A stretch of 64,000 bases of DNA from NCBI GenBank assembly GCA_018402485.1, contig JAGYIY010000002.1:434001-498000 (forward strand). Reading direction: 5' to 3'. The translations under genes were made by a program, and so were the position numbers. Numbering within the stretch: the first letter of the stretch is position 1; each line of letters begins with the position of its first letter. The notes below the pieces were generated by a model. The model had not been told where the DNA came from. It was given only the letters and a program-made list of their open reading frames with translations, and searched no databases. The stretch comes from Roseivirga sp. (GTDB lineage: Bacteria; Bacteroidota; Bacteroidia; Cytophagales; Cyclobacteriaceae). Shown piece by piece: positions 19,273 to 27,946 of the stretch.

Positions 19273-19881
19273 ATGAAAATCATCGCTATCGGTAGAAATT
19301 ACACCGAACACATCAAAGAATTGGCTAACGAAAAGCCTGAAAGTCCTGTGGTTTTCATCAAACCCGATACAGCATTATTACGCAACAACGATGCTTTTTA
19401 TTATCCGGAATTCTCGAAAGACATACACTATGAAGTAGAAATTGTTTTAAAGATTAATCGAGAGGGGAAGTACATTGATGAATCGTTTGCTCATAAGTAC
19501 TTCGATGAAGTGGGCATTGGCATAGATTTTACTGCCCGTGATTTACAAAACCAATGCAAGGCCAAGGGGCTACCATGGGAAATAGCCAAGGCCTTCAACC
19601 ATTCTGCACCTATCTCTAATTTTGTGTCTAAAACGGATTATGATATCAATAATCTCCATTTTTCACTTTTGCAAAATGGTGTAGAAAAACAATCAGGAAA
19701 CACTTCGCACATGCTATTCTCTTTTCATGAAATCATTGCCTACGTCTCTCGGTTTTTCACCCTAAAAAAAGGAGATTTGATCTTCACCGGAACACCTGCA
19801 GGAGTTGGCCCGATTACTGTGGGAGACCATTTAGAAGCTTTTATTGAAGGAAATAAATTTTTAGATGTACCCATCAAATAG
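19273..19881 (+). CDS. Fumarylacetoacetate hydrolase family protein (acylpyruvase-like)
   Basis: A compact 202-aa member of the FAH superfamily, the size of YcgM/FAHD1-type acylpyruvases or oxaloacetate decarboxylases. It is metal dependent and cytosolic. The metal ligands are seen in HYEVEIVLKI (about residues 56-65) and GIGIDFTARDLQ (about 85-96), and the C-terminal FTGTPAGVGPI (about 175) is the family signature. The N-terminal IGRNYTEHIKEL matches the substrate-gating region. It overlaps nothing if the M23 gene starts at 19883, and the two are probably co-transcribed. The exact keto-acid substrate cannot be named. Confidence 0.9.
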   Translation: MKIIAIGRNYTEHIKELANEKPESPVVFIKPDTALLRNNDAFYYPEFSKDIHYEVEIVLKINREGKYIDESFAHKYFDEVGIGIDFTARDLQNQCKAKGLPWEIAKAFNHSAPISNFVSKTDYDINNLHFSLLQNGVEKQSGNTSHMLFSFHEIIAYVSRFFTLKKGDLIFTGTPAGVGPITVGDHLEAFIEGNKFLDVPIK

Positions 19882-19882
19882 T

Positions 19883-21772
19883 ATGCTTATTTTATGCTTG
19901 CTACTCTTAGCACCCATGCTCGCACTCGGCCAATATGCCGAAGTAGCACCCAACTACTATACCTTTCCGATAAGGCCCAATGAATCGAATTCACTAAGCG
20001 GGAATATGGGTGAATTGCGAAGTAACCATTTCCATGCTGGAATCGATATCAAGACCAGTGGTCGTGAAGGAATTCCCGTATATGCCGCAGCAGATGGATA
20101 CGTTAGCCGTATCCGAATTGGTACAGGTGGCTACGGAAATGCCTTGTACATTCAGCATCCCAATGGCACATCTACTGTATATGCACATTTGCAAAAGTTC
20201 AACCCACTACTGGCCCATTATAGCTTAAAAGCGCAATACGAAAACAAAAGTTTTTCAGTCAACCTATTCCCGAAGCGCAATGAACTTCCGGTAGAAAGAG
20301 GCCAAGTGATCGCCTACTCGGGAAATTCTGGTTCCTCAAGCGGACCACATTTACATTTCGAAATTCGCGGAGCAAGCCAAGAAATACTAGACCCCTTGCG
20401 CCTAGGGTTTAGCGAGATAAAAGACAACATCTCTCCTGATATTTTTCGTTTCGCCCTTAAAACCATGCGCATAGATTCCAGGGTAAACGAGCAATTTGGA
20501 CGATTTGAATACATAGTCCCCCAAGGGAATTCATCCATTCATTATCCGGATACGCTTTTGGTTTACGGAACGATAGGACTTGAATTATACACTTTCGATC
20601 GATTGAACGGAGCGCCCAATCGAAATGGAGTTCCGTTCATTGATGTTTTTGTAGACGACCGTTTATATTTTCAACAGAGCATAGACAGTCTACTCTTTTC
20701 CCAACAAAAAAACATTCTCATCCACAGCAATTATCAGGCACAAATAGAAACCGGAAGAAGGTACCATAAACTGTATGTGGAAGAGAGTAATCCTTTAAAC
20801 ATCTACCCTGTTCAACAACAAAATGGGCTATTAAAAATGGATGTGGGTGATATTGTACCTATCAAAATCATTGCAACAGATGCCTATGGAAACAGTAGCC
20901 AGTTAAACTTGGTACTGAAAGGTGTGACACCAAAAACCAAAATTATAGGCGATGTGCAACAGCAAAAAGGGGATTATCTCCTAGACAACACCCTCATGGT
21001 TTTTCGAGAAAAAATAAATGAAAATGACTTACTCACCATTTATCAGCAAAAAGGTTCGCGGGTGATACAACCCAATTATTCTAATGATCAAACCCATGTG
21101 TACCTGATCGATTTACGCTCGGCTTTGGTCAAGGCAGTGGTAGATGTGCATGGTGAACAAAAAGTTTTTGATTTTTTGGATCGCGTTCCTCCCAATAGGT
21201 CGCATACCTATTTGAGTGATAGTTACGGAATTAGCTTCGAAAAAAACACGCTATTCGATACCGTTTATCTACGGTCCAAGCATGAAGTAGATACAGTCAG
21301 CGGTCGCGATATCTTTGATCTGCCCAATCCTATGTATCCATTGAAGAAAGCCATTTCCGTCGATTTCATTCGCAAAGGTACTTACGACAGCTTGGGTGGA
21401 TATCATGTTTACAGCTACGATAACCCGAGTTATCCATCATACGTGGGTGGCGTGATCAATAACGATAAGGTGAGTTTTTCTGCTTATGGTATGGGGAAAT
21501 TCACATTGCTCAGGGATTCCATTCCTCCAGTCATTCAATTGCAAGGTGTACAAAAAGATATAATTCGATTGAGAATACTGGATGATCTCTCAGGTATTGA
21601 TAACTTTGAAGCACAATTAGACGGCAAGTGGCTGTTGATGCATTATGAGCCAAAACGTAATTTAATTTGGTCGGAAAGGCTCAACAAAAACAAAGCTTTA
21701 AAAGGTGAGTTTGAATTGAAGGTTACCGATAAAGCCGGTAACGAATCCATCTTACAACTAAACTTAGACTAA
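19883..21772 (+). CDS. Secreted M23-family (LytM) peptidase with large C-terminal beta region
   Basis: A 629-aa protein if ATG 19883 is used. That start gives a clean signal peptide (MLILCLLLLAPMLALGQ) directly after the FAH stop; ATG 19865 adds six residues and overlaps the previous gene by 17 bases. The LytM domain is near the N-terminus: NHFHAGIDI (first zinc His and Asp), a GYGNALYIQHPNG strand and the closing HLHFEIRG motif, all within residues about 40-175. These residues make it a likely active endopeptidase on cell-wall cross-links. The remaining about 450 residues are rich in beta strands and end with an Ig-like KVTDKAGNES stretch. It lies 1 base before the peroxiredoxin gene, so they share a transcript. 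Confidence 0.9.
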   Translation: MLILCLLLLAPMLALGQYAEVAPNYYTFPIRPNESNSLSGNMGELRSNHFHAGIDIKTSGREGIPVYAAADGYVSRIRIGTGGYGNALYIQHPNGTSTVYAHLQKFNPLLAHYSLKAQYENKSFSVNLFPKRNELPVERGQVIAYSGNSGSSSGPHLHFEIRGASQEILDPLRLGFSEIKDNISPDIFRFALKTMRIDSRVNEQFGRFEYIVPQGNSSIHYPDTLLVYGTIGLELYTFDRLNGAPNRNGVPFIDVFVDDRLYFQQSIDSLLFSQQKNILIHSNYQAQIETGRRYHKLYVEESNPLNIYPVQQQNGLLKMDVGDIVPIKIIATDAYGNSSQLNLVLKGVTPKTKIIGDVQQQKGDYLLDNTLMVFREKINENDLLTIYQQKGSRVIQPNYSNDQTHVYLIDLRSALVKAVVDVHGEQKVFDFLDRVPPNRSHTYLSDSYGISFEKNTLFDTVYLRSKHEVDTVSGRDIFDLPNPMYPLKKAISVDFIRKGTYDSLGGYHVYSYDNPSYPSYVGGVINNDKVSFSAYGMGKFTLLRDSIPPVIQLQGVQKDIIRLRILDDLSGIDNFEAQLDGKWLLMHYEPKRNLIWSERLNKNKALKGEFELKVTDKAGNESILQLNLD

Positions 21773-21773
21773 C

Positions 21774-22223
21774 ATGAAATTGAACATTGGAGACAAAGCC
21801 CCCGCTTTTGAGGGCATCGATCAAAATGAAAACCCCATCAAACTATCAGACTTTGCAGGTAAAAAAGTGGTACTGTATTTCTACCCTAAAGACAATACCC
21901 CTGGCTGTACGGCTCAGGCTTGTAACCTAAGAGACAACCATCAAGCATTACTTGATGCTGGCTATGCTGTGATTGGTATCAGTTCTGATTCCGCCAAAAA
22001 GCACCAAAACTTTATCAGTAAATTTGATTTACCTTTTCCATTGATTGCCGATGAAGACAAAAGCATTCATGAGGCATTCGGTACTTGGGTAGAAAAATCA
22101 ATGTACGGTAGAAAATACATGGGTACGGCACGCACAACCTTCATCATTAATGAAGAAGGTGTGATTGAAGACATCATCGAGAAGGTAAAAACCAAAGAGC
22201 ATACTGCACAAATATTAAAATAA
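21774..22223 (+). CDS. bcp: Thioredoxin-dependent thiol peroxidase (BCP/PrxQ type)
   Basis: A 149-aa cytosolic peroxiredoxin that reduces hydrogen peroxide and organic hydroperoxides. YPKDNTPGCTAQACNLRD holds the peroxidatic Cys and, five residues on, the resolving Cys, the spacing of the PrxQ alpha-5 type. The catalytic Thr before it (NTPGC) and the downstream Arg in GTARTTFII are in place. It follows the M23 gene by 1 base and precedes transketolase by 21 bases, so it belongs to the same plus-strand run. Confidence 0.96.
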   Translation: MKLNIGDKAPAFEGIDQNENPIKLSDFAGKKVVLYFYPKDNTPGCTAQACNLRDNHQALLDAGYAVIGISSDSAKKHQNFISKFDLPFPLIADEDKSIHEAFGTWVEKSMYGRKYMGTARTTFIINEEGVIEDIIEKVKTKEHTAQILK

Positions 22224-22244
22224 GCAACATTTAAATTTTTCATC

Positions 22245-23093
22245 GTGAACGAATTGAACATAAAAGAACTGGAACGCACCGCCTCTCAAGTGAGAAGAGA
22301 CATTGTACGCATGGTACACGGAGCAAGTTCAGGTCACCCCGGAGGCTCTTTGGGCTGCACCGATTTTTTGGTGGCATTGTATTTTAAAATCATGAACCGC
22401 AAAGTCGGATTCGATCCGGATGGAATAGGTGAAGACCTCTTTTTCTTGTCCAATGGACACATATCGCCTGTTTGGTACAGTGTTTTGGCTCGGGCCGGAT
22501 ATTTCGAAAAAGCAGAATTGAGCACCTTCAGAAAGATTGATTCGCGTTTGCAGGGTCACCCTGCCACTGAAGAAGGCCTACCTGGTATTCGCGTGGCCTC
22601 AGGTTCTTTAGGTCAAGGGCTTTCTGTGGCCTGTGGTGCAGCTCAAGCTAAAAAACTCAATAACGATCCGCATTTGATTTACACACTGATGGGTGACGGT
22701 GAATTGGAAGAAGGACAAGTATGGGAAGCCGCCATGTATGCTGCCCACCACAAAATAGACAATATCATCGCCACGGTAGATTACAACGGCCAGCAAATTG
22801 ACGGCCCTACCGAAGAAGTCATGTCATTAGGCGACTTGAAAGCCAAGTGGGAAGCTTTTGGTTGGGAAGTAATTTCTAGTAAAGGCAATGATATGGCTAA
22901 CCTCTTGCAACAACTTGAAGTAGCCAAAGCGCTTACCGGCAAGGGTAAACCAATTTTAAACCTTATGCATACCGAAATGGGCTATGGTGTAGATTTTATG
23001 GTCGGCACCCACAAATGGCATGGAATTGCGCCCAACGATGAGCAATTAACCGATGCCCTCAACCAATTAGAAGAAACCTTAGGCGATTACTAA
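22245..23093 (+). CDS. Transketolase, N-terminal (thiamine diphosphate-binding) subunit
   Basis: A 282-aa chain that forms the first half of a split transketolase, transferring two-carbon units in the non-oxidative pentose phosphate pathway. HGASSGHPGGSLGCTDFLVALYF at the N-terminus and LMGDGELEEGQVWEAA (about residue 148, the ThDP/Mg GDG...N motif with the following DYNGQQIDG) are typical. The start is GTG at 22245, the only candidate near the conserved beginning. The partner gene follows after 10 bases. Splitting into two genes is common in several phyla and is not a mutation. Confidence 0.94.
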   Translation: MNELNIKELERTASQVRRDIVRMVHGASSGHPGGSLGCTDFLVALYFKIMNRKVGFDPDGIGEDLFFLSNGHISPVWYSVLARAGYFEKAELSTFRKIDSRLQGHPATEEGLPGIRVASGSLGQGLSVACGAAQAKKLNNDPHLIYTLMGDGELEEGQVWEAAMYAAHHKIDNIIATVDYNGQQIDGPTEEVMSLGDLKAKWEAFGWEVISSKGNDMANLLQQLEVAKALTGKGKPILNLMHTEMGYGVDFMVGTHKWHGIAPNDEQLTDALNQLEETLGDY

Positions 23094-23103
23094 AAGCAGG
23101 AAA

Positions 23104-24057
23104 ATGACGAAATATAGCTATACAGAAAAACAAGATACGCGTTCCGGCTTTGGTGAAGGCTTAGCCGAGTTAGGAAGAACGAACCCCAATGTGGTGGCAC
23201 TTTGTGCCGACCTTGTGGGCTCTTTAAAAATGCAAACCTTTATCGACGAAAACCCGGATCGTTTTTTTCAAGTCGGGATTGCTGAAGCCAATATGATGGG
23301 CCTTGCTGCAGGCATGACCATTGGCGGTAAAATTCCATTTACAGGCACTTTTGCCAACTTTTCTACCGGACGGGTGTACGATCAAATCCGTCAGTCCATT
23401 GCCTATTCAGAGAAAAATGTAAAAATCTGCGCTTCTCATGCGGGACTTACTTTAGGAGAAGATGGTGCCACACATCAGATTTTAGAAGACATGGGCATGA
23501 TGAAAATGTTGCCGAACATGACAGTGATCAATCCCTGTGACTTTAACCAAACCAAAGCCGCTACCATTGCCATTGCCAAGCATCACGGTCCGGTTTATTT
23601 ACGCTTTGGACGTCCAAAAGTACCTATTTTCACACCGAAAGATCAGAAATTTGAGATTGGCAAAGCCTTGCACCTCGTTGAAGGAACAGATGTAACCATT
23701 TTTGCTACCGGACATTTGGTTTGGGAAGCCATAGAAGCAGAAGCTGCGTTAGCAGAAATGGGCATTCAAGCTGAAGTCATCAACATACATACCATTAAGC
23801 CCTTGGATGTAAAAGCTATCCTAGCCTCAGTTGCCAAGACAGGCTGCGTGGTAACCGCGGAAGAGCACCAAATGAATGGTGGTTTAGGCGATAGCATTGC
23901 ACAAACTTTGGCCCTGCACCACCCTGCCCCATTGGAAATGGTGGCCGTAAAAGACACGTTTGGTGAAAGCGGAAAACCTGATGAGCTAATGAAAAAGTAT
24001 GGTATTGATGCTGCTCATATCATCGCTGCTGCTAAAAAAGTGATTCAGCGAAAGTAA
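23104..24057 (+). CDS. Transketolase, C-terminal (pyrimidine-binding) subunit
   Basis: A 317-aa second half of the split transketolase. FFQVGIAEANMMGLAAGM (about residues 56-73) contains the catalytic Glu that activates thiamine diphosphate, and SHAGLTLGEDGATHQ (about 117) binds the cofactor ring region. KTGCVVTAEEHQMNGGLG lies in the C-terminal domain. With the preceding gene it makes a full heteromeric enzyme. It is the last gene of the plus-strand run that begins at the FAH gene. The 190 bases after it hold no gene and no clear terminator. Confidence 0.94.
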   Translation: MTKYSYTEKQDTRSGFGEGLAELGRTNPNVVALCADLVGSLKMQTFIDENPDRFFQVGIAEANMMGLAAGMTIGGKIPFTGTFANFSTGRVYDQIRQSIAYSEKNVKICASHAGLTLGEDGATHQILEDMGMMKMLPNMTVINPCDFNQTKAATIAIAKHHGPVYLRFGRPKVPIFTPKDQKFEIGKALHLVEGTDVTIFATGHLVWEAIEAEAALAEMGIQAEVINIHTIKPLDVKAILASVAKTGCVVTAEEHQMNGGLGDSIAQTLALHHPAPLEMVAVKDTFGESGKPDELMKKYGIDAAHIIAAAKKVIQRK

Positions 24058-24247
24058 GGGTTGAAATGTTGGGTGATGGATAATTAGCTGGTTGGGGTTT
24101 TAGGCTTCGCCGGTAGATGTGTTCACTAGGTTAATCCATAAGTTTTCACCTCTACCTGCTAGTCTGATAATTGCCCCATAAGATGAACACAACTACCTTT
24201 CCCTCAAGCATGATTTGTGGGCTTAAAATACTATGCTGATTTCTTAA

Positions 24248-25084
24248 TTAAGGGTTACAATAGTCGCAATACATAGGGTCTTCTGCTTTCTTTTTGTTTG
24301 GATACATCTCTTCCTTGGTGAAATTACAATGTTGGCATTCATAAATAAGGCTCAATGTTGAATTAGTCGGTGAACCACACAAACTACACGCAAGCCCTTT
24401 TATTGCTTGTGTTATCCCAAAACCTGGCATTTCACATTCAGGGCAGGCAGACTTGATTTTTTCAACTAACTTTTCTGTTGCTTTTTTGATTACTTCCATC
24501 CGCAGTGGATTATACATAGCTCTCATATCTGTTTCTGCGTAGACAGAATGATATTTAGCATACAACATTTGAAAGGTTGCCTCTAGCATCTCAGGGTCTG
24601 TTATTCCTTTATGGATATCAGAAATATCATCTTTTGAAGGGCGTAGAATAAGGCCATGCGAGGGGAAGCCAACTTCTTTGGCAAAATCTAAAAGTTCATT
24701 TTGATTCTTAATTGGTTTGCCATTATAATTGGTTTCTATGCTTATTTCCCTGGCAATGATTTCCAAATTATTTTTTTTATCGATAAAAATCAAAAATTCA
24801 TCATCAGCACTCACGAATAACATCGATGGGTGTGGTCCAAATGAACCTTCACTTGCAATACCAAGGTCGCAGTCATTTTTATCCATTACCAACAAGCACT
24901 TCTCTCTCACCGTTGAAATGGGGTCAAGCAGTCTTTCTACTTCCCCAGTGAAAGTTCCTAAAGTATCTGTGTCAAACGTTTCATCCACATAACAACTGAC
25001 TCCTAATTCTTTTTCAAGAATTGGTGCCATCACTTTTTCCTTTTTGTGCTTTGTAGCAACAACCAATTTTCTGTTTTTAAACAC
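24248..25084 (-). CDS. DUF6671-like protein with C-terminal zinc-ribbon cysteines
   Basis: A 278-aa protein whose N-terminal two thirds (KLVVATKHKKEKVMAPILE, then EGSFGPHPSMLFVSADDE near residue 78) resemble the uncharacterised DUF6671 family. The tail carries four CxxC pairs: CPECEMPGFG, ACSLCGS, YECQHC and YCDYCNP, enough for two zinc-ribbon sites. No signal peptide or membrane segment is present, so it is cytosolic. It ends a minus-strand pair with dihydroorotase, 12 bases after it, and is probably co-transcribed. No biochemical role is known to me. Confidence 0.78.
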   Translation of the reverse strand: MFKNRKLVVATKHKKEKVMAPILEKELGVSCYVDETFDTDTLGTFTGEVERLLDPISTVREKCLLVMDKNDCDLGIASEGSFGPHPSMLFVSADDEFLIFIDKKNNLEIIAREISIETNYNGKPIKNQNELLDFAKEVGFPSHGLILRPSKDDISDIHKGITDPEMLEATFQMLYAKYHSVYAETDMRAMYNPLRMEVIKKATEKLVEKIKSACPECEMPGFGITQAIKGLACSLCGSPTNSTLSLIYECQHCNFTKEEMYPNKKKAEDPMYCDYCNP

Positions 25085-25096
25085 TTGGTATAATGT

Positions 25097-26443
25097 TCAA
25101 TGATGGTTTTCAGTGGTTAATTCTTGTCCTCTTTTTGTTTCGTTAAAATGTCCATGATCATACACCAAATGCCCATTTACAAAGGTTTGAGTCACTTTCG
25201 ATTGAAAAGTTGTACCCTCCAAGGGCGACCAGCCACATTTAGAAAGGATATTCTTTTTATCTACGGTCCAAGGTGAGTTCATATCCACTATCGCTAAATC
25301 AGCAAAGTAGCCTTCACGTATGAAGCCTCTCTTCTCCAATTGGTAAAGTGTCGCCGGATTATGACACATCTTTTCTACTATTTTCTCTAAGGAGATTAAC
25401 CCTCGATGGTAGAAATCAAGCATTATGTTGAGGGAAAACTGAACAATAGGCGCCCCAGACATGGCTTTAAAATATGTATTCTGCTTTTCTTCTATGGTGT
25501 GTGGAGCATGATCAGTTGTTACCAAATCTATTCTATCATCCAACAAAGCATTCAAAAGACCATTTTTATCCTTTTCAGTTTTAATCGCAGGGTTCCATTT
25601 AATTAAAGTTCCTAGGCGTTGATAATCTTTGTCGCTAAACCACAAATGATGAACCGATACTTCCGTGGTTATATTCTTTTCTTTCAAGGGAATATCATTG
25701 CGGAATAAATGTGTTTCGGCTTCTGTTGTCAAATGTAAAATATGAAGTCGTGCCTTGTACTTATTGGCTAGGTCAATGGCTCTTTTAGTGGCTTCAAAAC
25801 AAGCCCTTTCACTCCTGATAATAGGATGAAATTCAATGGGTACATCTTCTCCGAATTTGTCGCGATATGTGTTTTCATTCGCTTCAACTATTTGCTCCTT
25901 TTCGGAATGTATGGCGATGATAGATTTACAATTGGCAAATAGCTTTTCCATTGTTTCAGGGTTGTCAGCAAGCAAATTACCTTTCTTTGTAAAGTAAAGC
26001 CCATCATCAGAAACCCCTAAAAGTTTGGACGTATCAAGTTTTATCACTTCATCGAGATTATCACCATTAACCCCTAAGAAGAAGCCAAAATTAGCCAATG
26101 ACTTTTCAGATGCTATCTTATATTTCTCATTCAATATTTCAAGGGTTAACACATTCGGAAAAGTGTTTGGCATATCAATAAATGAGGTTGTACCGCCCGC
26201 AACAGCTGCTTTACTTTCCGTGTATAAATCACCTTTATGTGTGAGCCCTGGGTCTCGAAAGTGAACCTGACCGTCAATGATTCCGGGCAATATATATTTC
26301 CCCGTTCCATCAATTAAACATGCGTCGGCCGAAATATTATTGTCGATTTTCTGAATAACTCCCTTATCAATAAGAATATCTGCAAGGGTTATTTGACCCT
26401 CATTTACGATACTGATGTTTTTAATTAAAGTTTTTTCTTTCAT
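25097..26443 (-). CDS. pyrC: Dihydroorotase / dihydroorotase-like amidohydrolase
   Basis: A 448-aa amidohydrolase-fold enzyme, expected to close carbamoyl-aspartate to dihydroorotate in pyrimidine synthesis. The family frame is clear: GKYILPGIIDGQVHFRDPGLTHKGD (residues about 48-72, quoted here in parts: IIDGQVHFRDPG), AGGTTSFIDMPNT, IAIHSEKEQ, LHILHLTTEAE and VTTDHAPHT. The first metal His of the usual HxH is Gln (Q59), and the region that normally carries the bridging Lys reads SKLLGVSDDGLYF, shifted against the usual form. The other metal ligands (His in two places and Asp in TTDHAPH) remain. Whether it is catalytically normal or a paralogue is open. DUF6671 follows in the same direction. 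Confidence 0.85.
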   Translation of the reverse strand: MKEKTLIKNISIVNEGQITLADILIDKGVIQKIDNNISADACLIDGTGKYILPGIIDGQVHFRDPGLTHKGDLYTESKAAVAGGTTSFIDMPNTFPNVLTLEILNEKYKIASEKSLANFGFFLGVNGDNLDEVIKLDTSKLLGVSDDGLYFTKKGNLLADNPETMEKLFANCKSIIAIHSEKEQIVEANENTYRDKFGEDVPIEFHPIIRSERACFEATKRAIDLANKYKARLHILHLTTEAETHLFRNDIPLKEKNITTEVSVHHLWFSDKDYQRLGTLIKWNPAIKTEKDKNGLLNALLDDRIDLVTTDHAPHTIEEKQNTYFKAMSGAPIVQFSLNIMLDFYHRGLISLEKIVEKMCHNPATLYQLEKRGFIREGYFADLAIVDMNSPWTVDKKNILSKCGWSPLEGTTFQSKVTQTFVNGHLVYDHGHFNETKRGQELTTENHH

Positions 26444-26806
26444 GGTGAAATTTATATTTCAAATATGCCTCTGTTTTTCATCAAAGCCATGTTGCTCAAA
26501 TCCATCTTCAAAACTGCTCTATTCTCTTTTTCAGAAGAAATACCCAACAGACGAAAATAAAGCCTGATACAACAGGATTTTTTAAAATAAGGTAAAATTT
26601 GTGTAAAACCCATAATGCAGCCCGTAAACAATACCTCATTATAACACCCAGGATTTTCCGTTCGTTAAAGAGTGGTTGATGGATTATAAATCCTGTGTTA
26701 CCGGTTGGGGAATACAATTCCAGAAAAGCTGGCAAATGCTAAACCAAACAATCAACGTAATGGAGGTATGTACAAAGTACGAACTTCTCACCTCCAATCG
26801 CTAGCC
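26444..26806. other. Intergenic stretch without a convincing gene
   Basis: This 363-base gap lies between cystathionine gamma-synthase and dihydroorotase, both on the minus strand. A weak inverted repeat, GGAGGT (26762-26767) with ACCTCC (26790-26795), lies just after the cystathionine gene end but has no T tract. The one short frame inside (26508-26735) has no recognisable protein features. A near-match -7 box (CATATTTG) is seen about 20 bases before the dihydroorotase start. Confidence 0.5.
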
Positions 26807-27946
26807 TTAGCCCAAAGCCTGTTCCAAGTCAGCGATAAGGTCATCAGCATCTTCTATACCTACACTTAGTCGTATCAAGGAATCCAGCAGGCCTACTTTA
26901 TAGCGCTCCTCTCTAGGAATGGCTCCATGGGTCATGGTAGCCGGATGGTTCGCCAAAGACTCAACACCTCCTAGAGATTCTGCCAAGGCAAAAACTTTGA
27001 ATTTCTCCATCACGCGAAAAGACTTTGCTTTGTCATCTTCCTTGAAGGTAAAAGAGATCATCCCTCCAAAATCTCTCATTTGCTTTTTAGCAATATCGTG
27101 GTTGGGATGAGAAGGAAGCCCCGGCCAATATACTTTCCCTATTTTAGGATGGTTAACCAAGTAATCGGCGATTTTCGCCCCATTCTCACTATGCCTTTGC
27201 ATGCGCAAATGAAGGGTTTTAATTCCTCTGAGAGTCAAAAAACAATCTTGTGGACCGGCTACAGCTCCACAAGAATTTTGGATAAAAGCAAGCTTTTCAT
27301 GGGTAGCCTCATCATTGGTTACCAAGGCACCCATCACCACATCAGAGTGGCCTCCAAGGTATTTGGTCACAGAGTGCATCACCAAATCGGCACCTAGATC
27401 TAAGGGGGTTTGCAATGCTGGTGAAGCAAAAGTATTATCAACAGCCAGGATCACTTTATGCTGCTTAGCCACTTTAGCCACTGCCTCAATATCCACAATA
27501 TTCATCATAGGATTGGTTGGGGTTTCTACCCATATTAATTTTGTTTGATCATTGATCTTAGCCTCTATGTGAGTGGTAGTATCCATGTCGACAAAATGAA
27601 ACTTAATACCGAAACCTTCGAAGACTTTGGTAAAAATACGATAAGTCCCTCCGTACAAATCATTTCCAGTAATCACCTCATCACCAGGCTTTAGGAGTTT
27701 GACTACGGCATCGATGGCAGCTAAGCCAGAACCAAAAACCAAACCGAATTTAGCATTCTCTAAGCTGGCAATACTATCTTGCAGGGCAAAACGGGTAGGG
27801 TTTTGTGTGCGTGAATACTCAAACCCCTGATGATCGCCCGGAGATTTTTGAACATAAGTCGAAGTCTGATAGATGGGTGTCATGATGGCACCTGTAGTAG
27901 GATCCGGCTTTACCCCGGCATGAACAGTTTTGGTATTGAATTTCAT
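26807..27946 (-). CDS. metB: Cystathionine gamma-synthase/gamma-lyase (PLP, Cys/Met metabolism)
   Basis: A 379-aa fold-type I PLP enzyme. The N-terminus KFNTKTVHAG...GAIMTPIYQTST is typical of the family. EYSRTQNPTR (about residue 44) supplies the phosphate-binding Tyr and Arg of the neighbouring subunit, GSGLAAI is the cofactor loop, and MHSVTKYLGGHSD (about 190) holds the Schiff-base Lys. SLGGVESLANHPATMTH near residue 325 is the usual C-terminal signature. Synthase (O-acyl homoserine + Cys) and lyase activities are hard to separate by sequence; MetB is the more common label. It overlaps the MscS gene by 4 bases (ATGA), so it is translated from the same message. Confidence 0.9.
   Translation of the reverse strand: MKFNTKTVHAGVKPDPTTGAIMTPIYQTSTYVQKSPGDHQGFEYSRTQNPTRFALQDSIASLENAKFGLVFGSGLAAIDAVVKLLKPGDEVITGNDLYGGTYRIFTKVFEGFGIKFHFVDMDTTTHIEAKINDQTKLIWVETPTNPMMNIVDIEAVAKVAKQHKVILAVDNTFASPALQTPLDLGADLVMHSVTKYLGGHSDVVMGALVTNDEATHEKLAFIQNSCGAVAGPQDCFLTLRGIKTLHLRMQRHSENGAKIADYLVNHPKIGKVYWPGLPSHPNHDIAKKQMRDFGGMISFTFKEDDKAKSFRVMEKFKVFALAESLGGVESLANHPATMTHGAIPREERYKVGLLDSLIRLSVGIEDADDLIADLEQALG

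Noticed and set aside
22245-24057. Transketolase as a frameshifted single gene
   Set aside because: The two halves have clean starts, stops and a 10-base gap, and match the known two-subunit form.
26508-26735. 75-aa minus-strand frame in the spacer before dihydroorotase
   Set aside because: No start signal, no family pattern, and the spacer looks AT-rich and non-coding.
26762-26795. GGAGGT/ACCTCC inverted repeat as a terminator or operator
   Set aside because: Only 6 bp in each arm and no T tract, so not called as a separate site.
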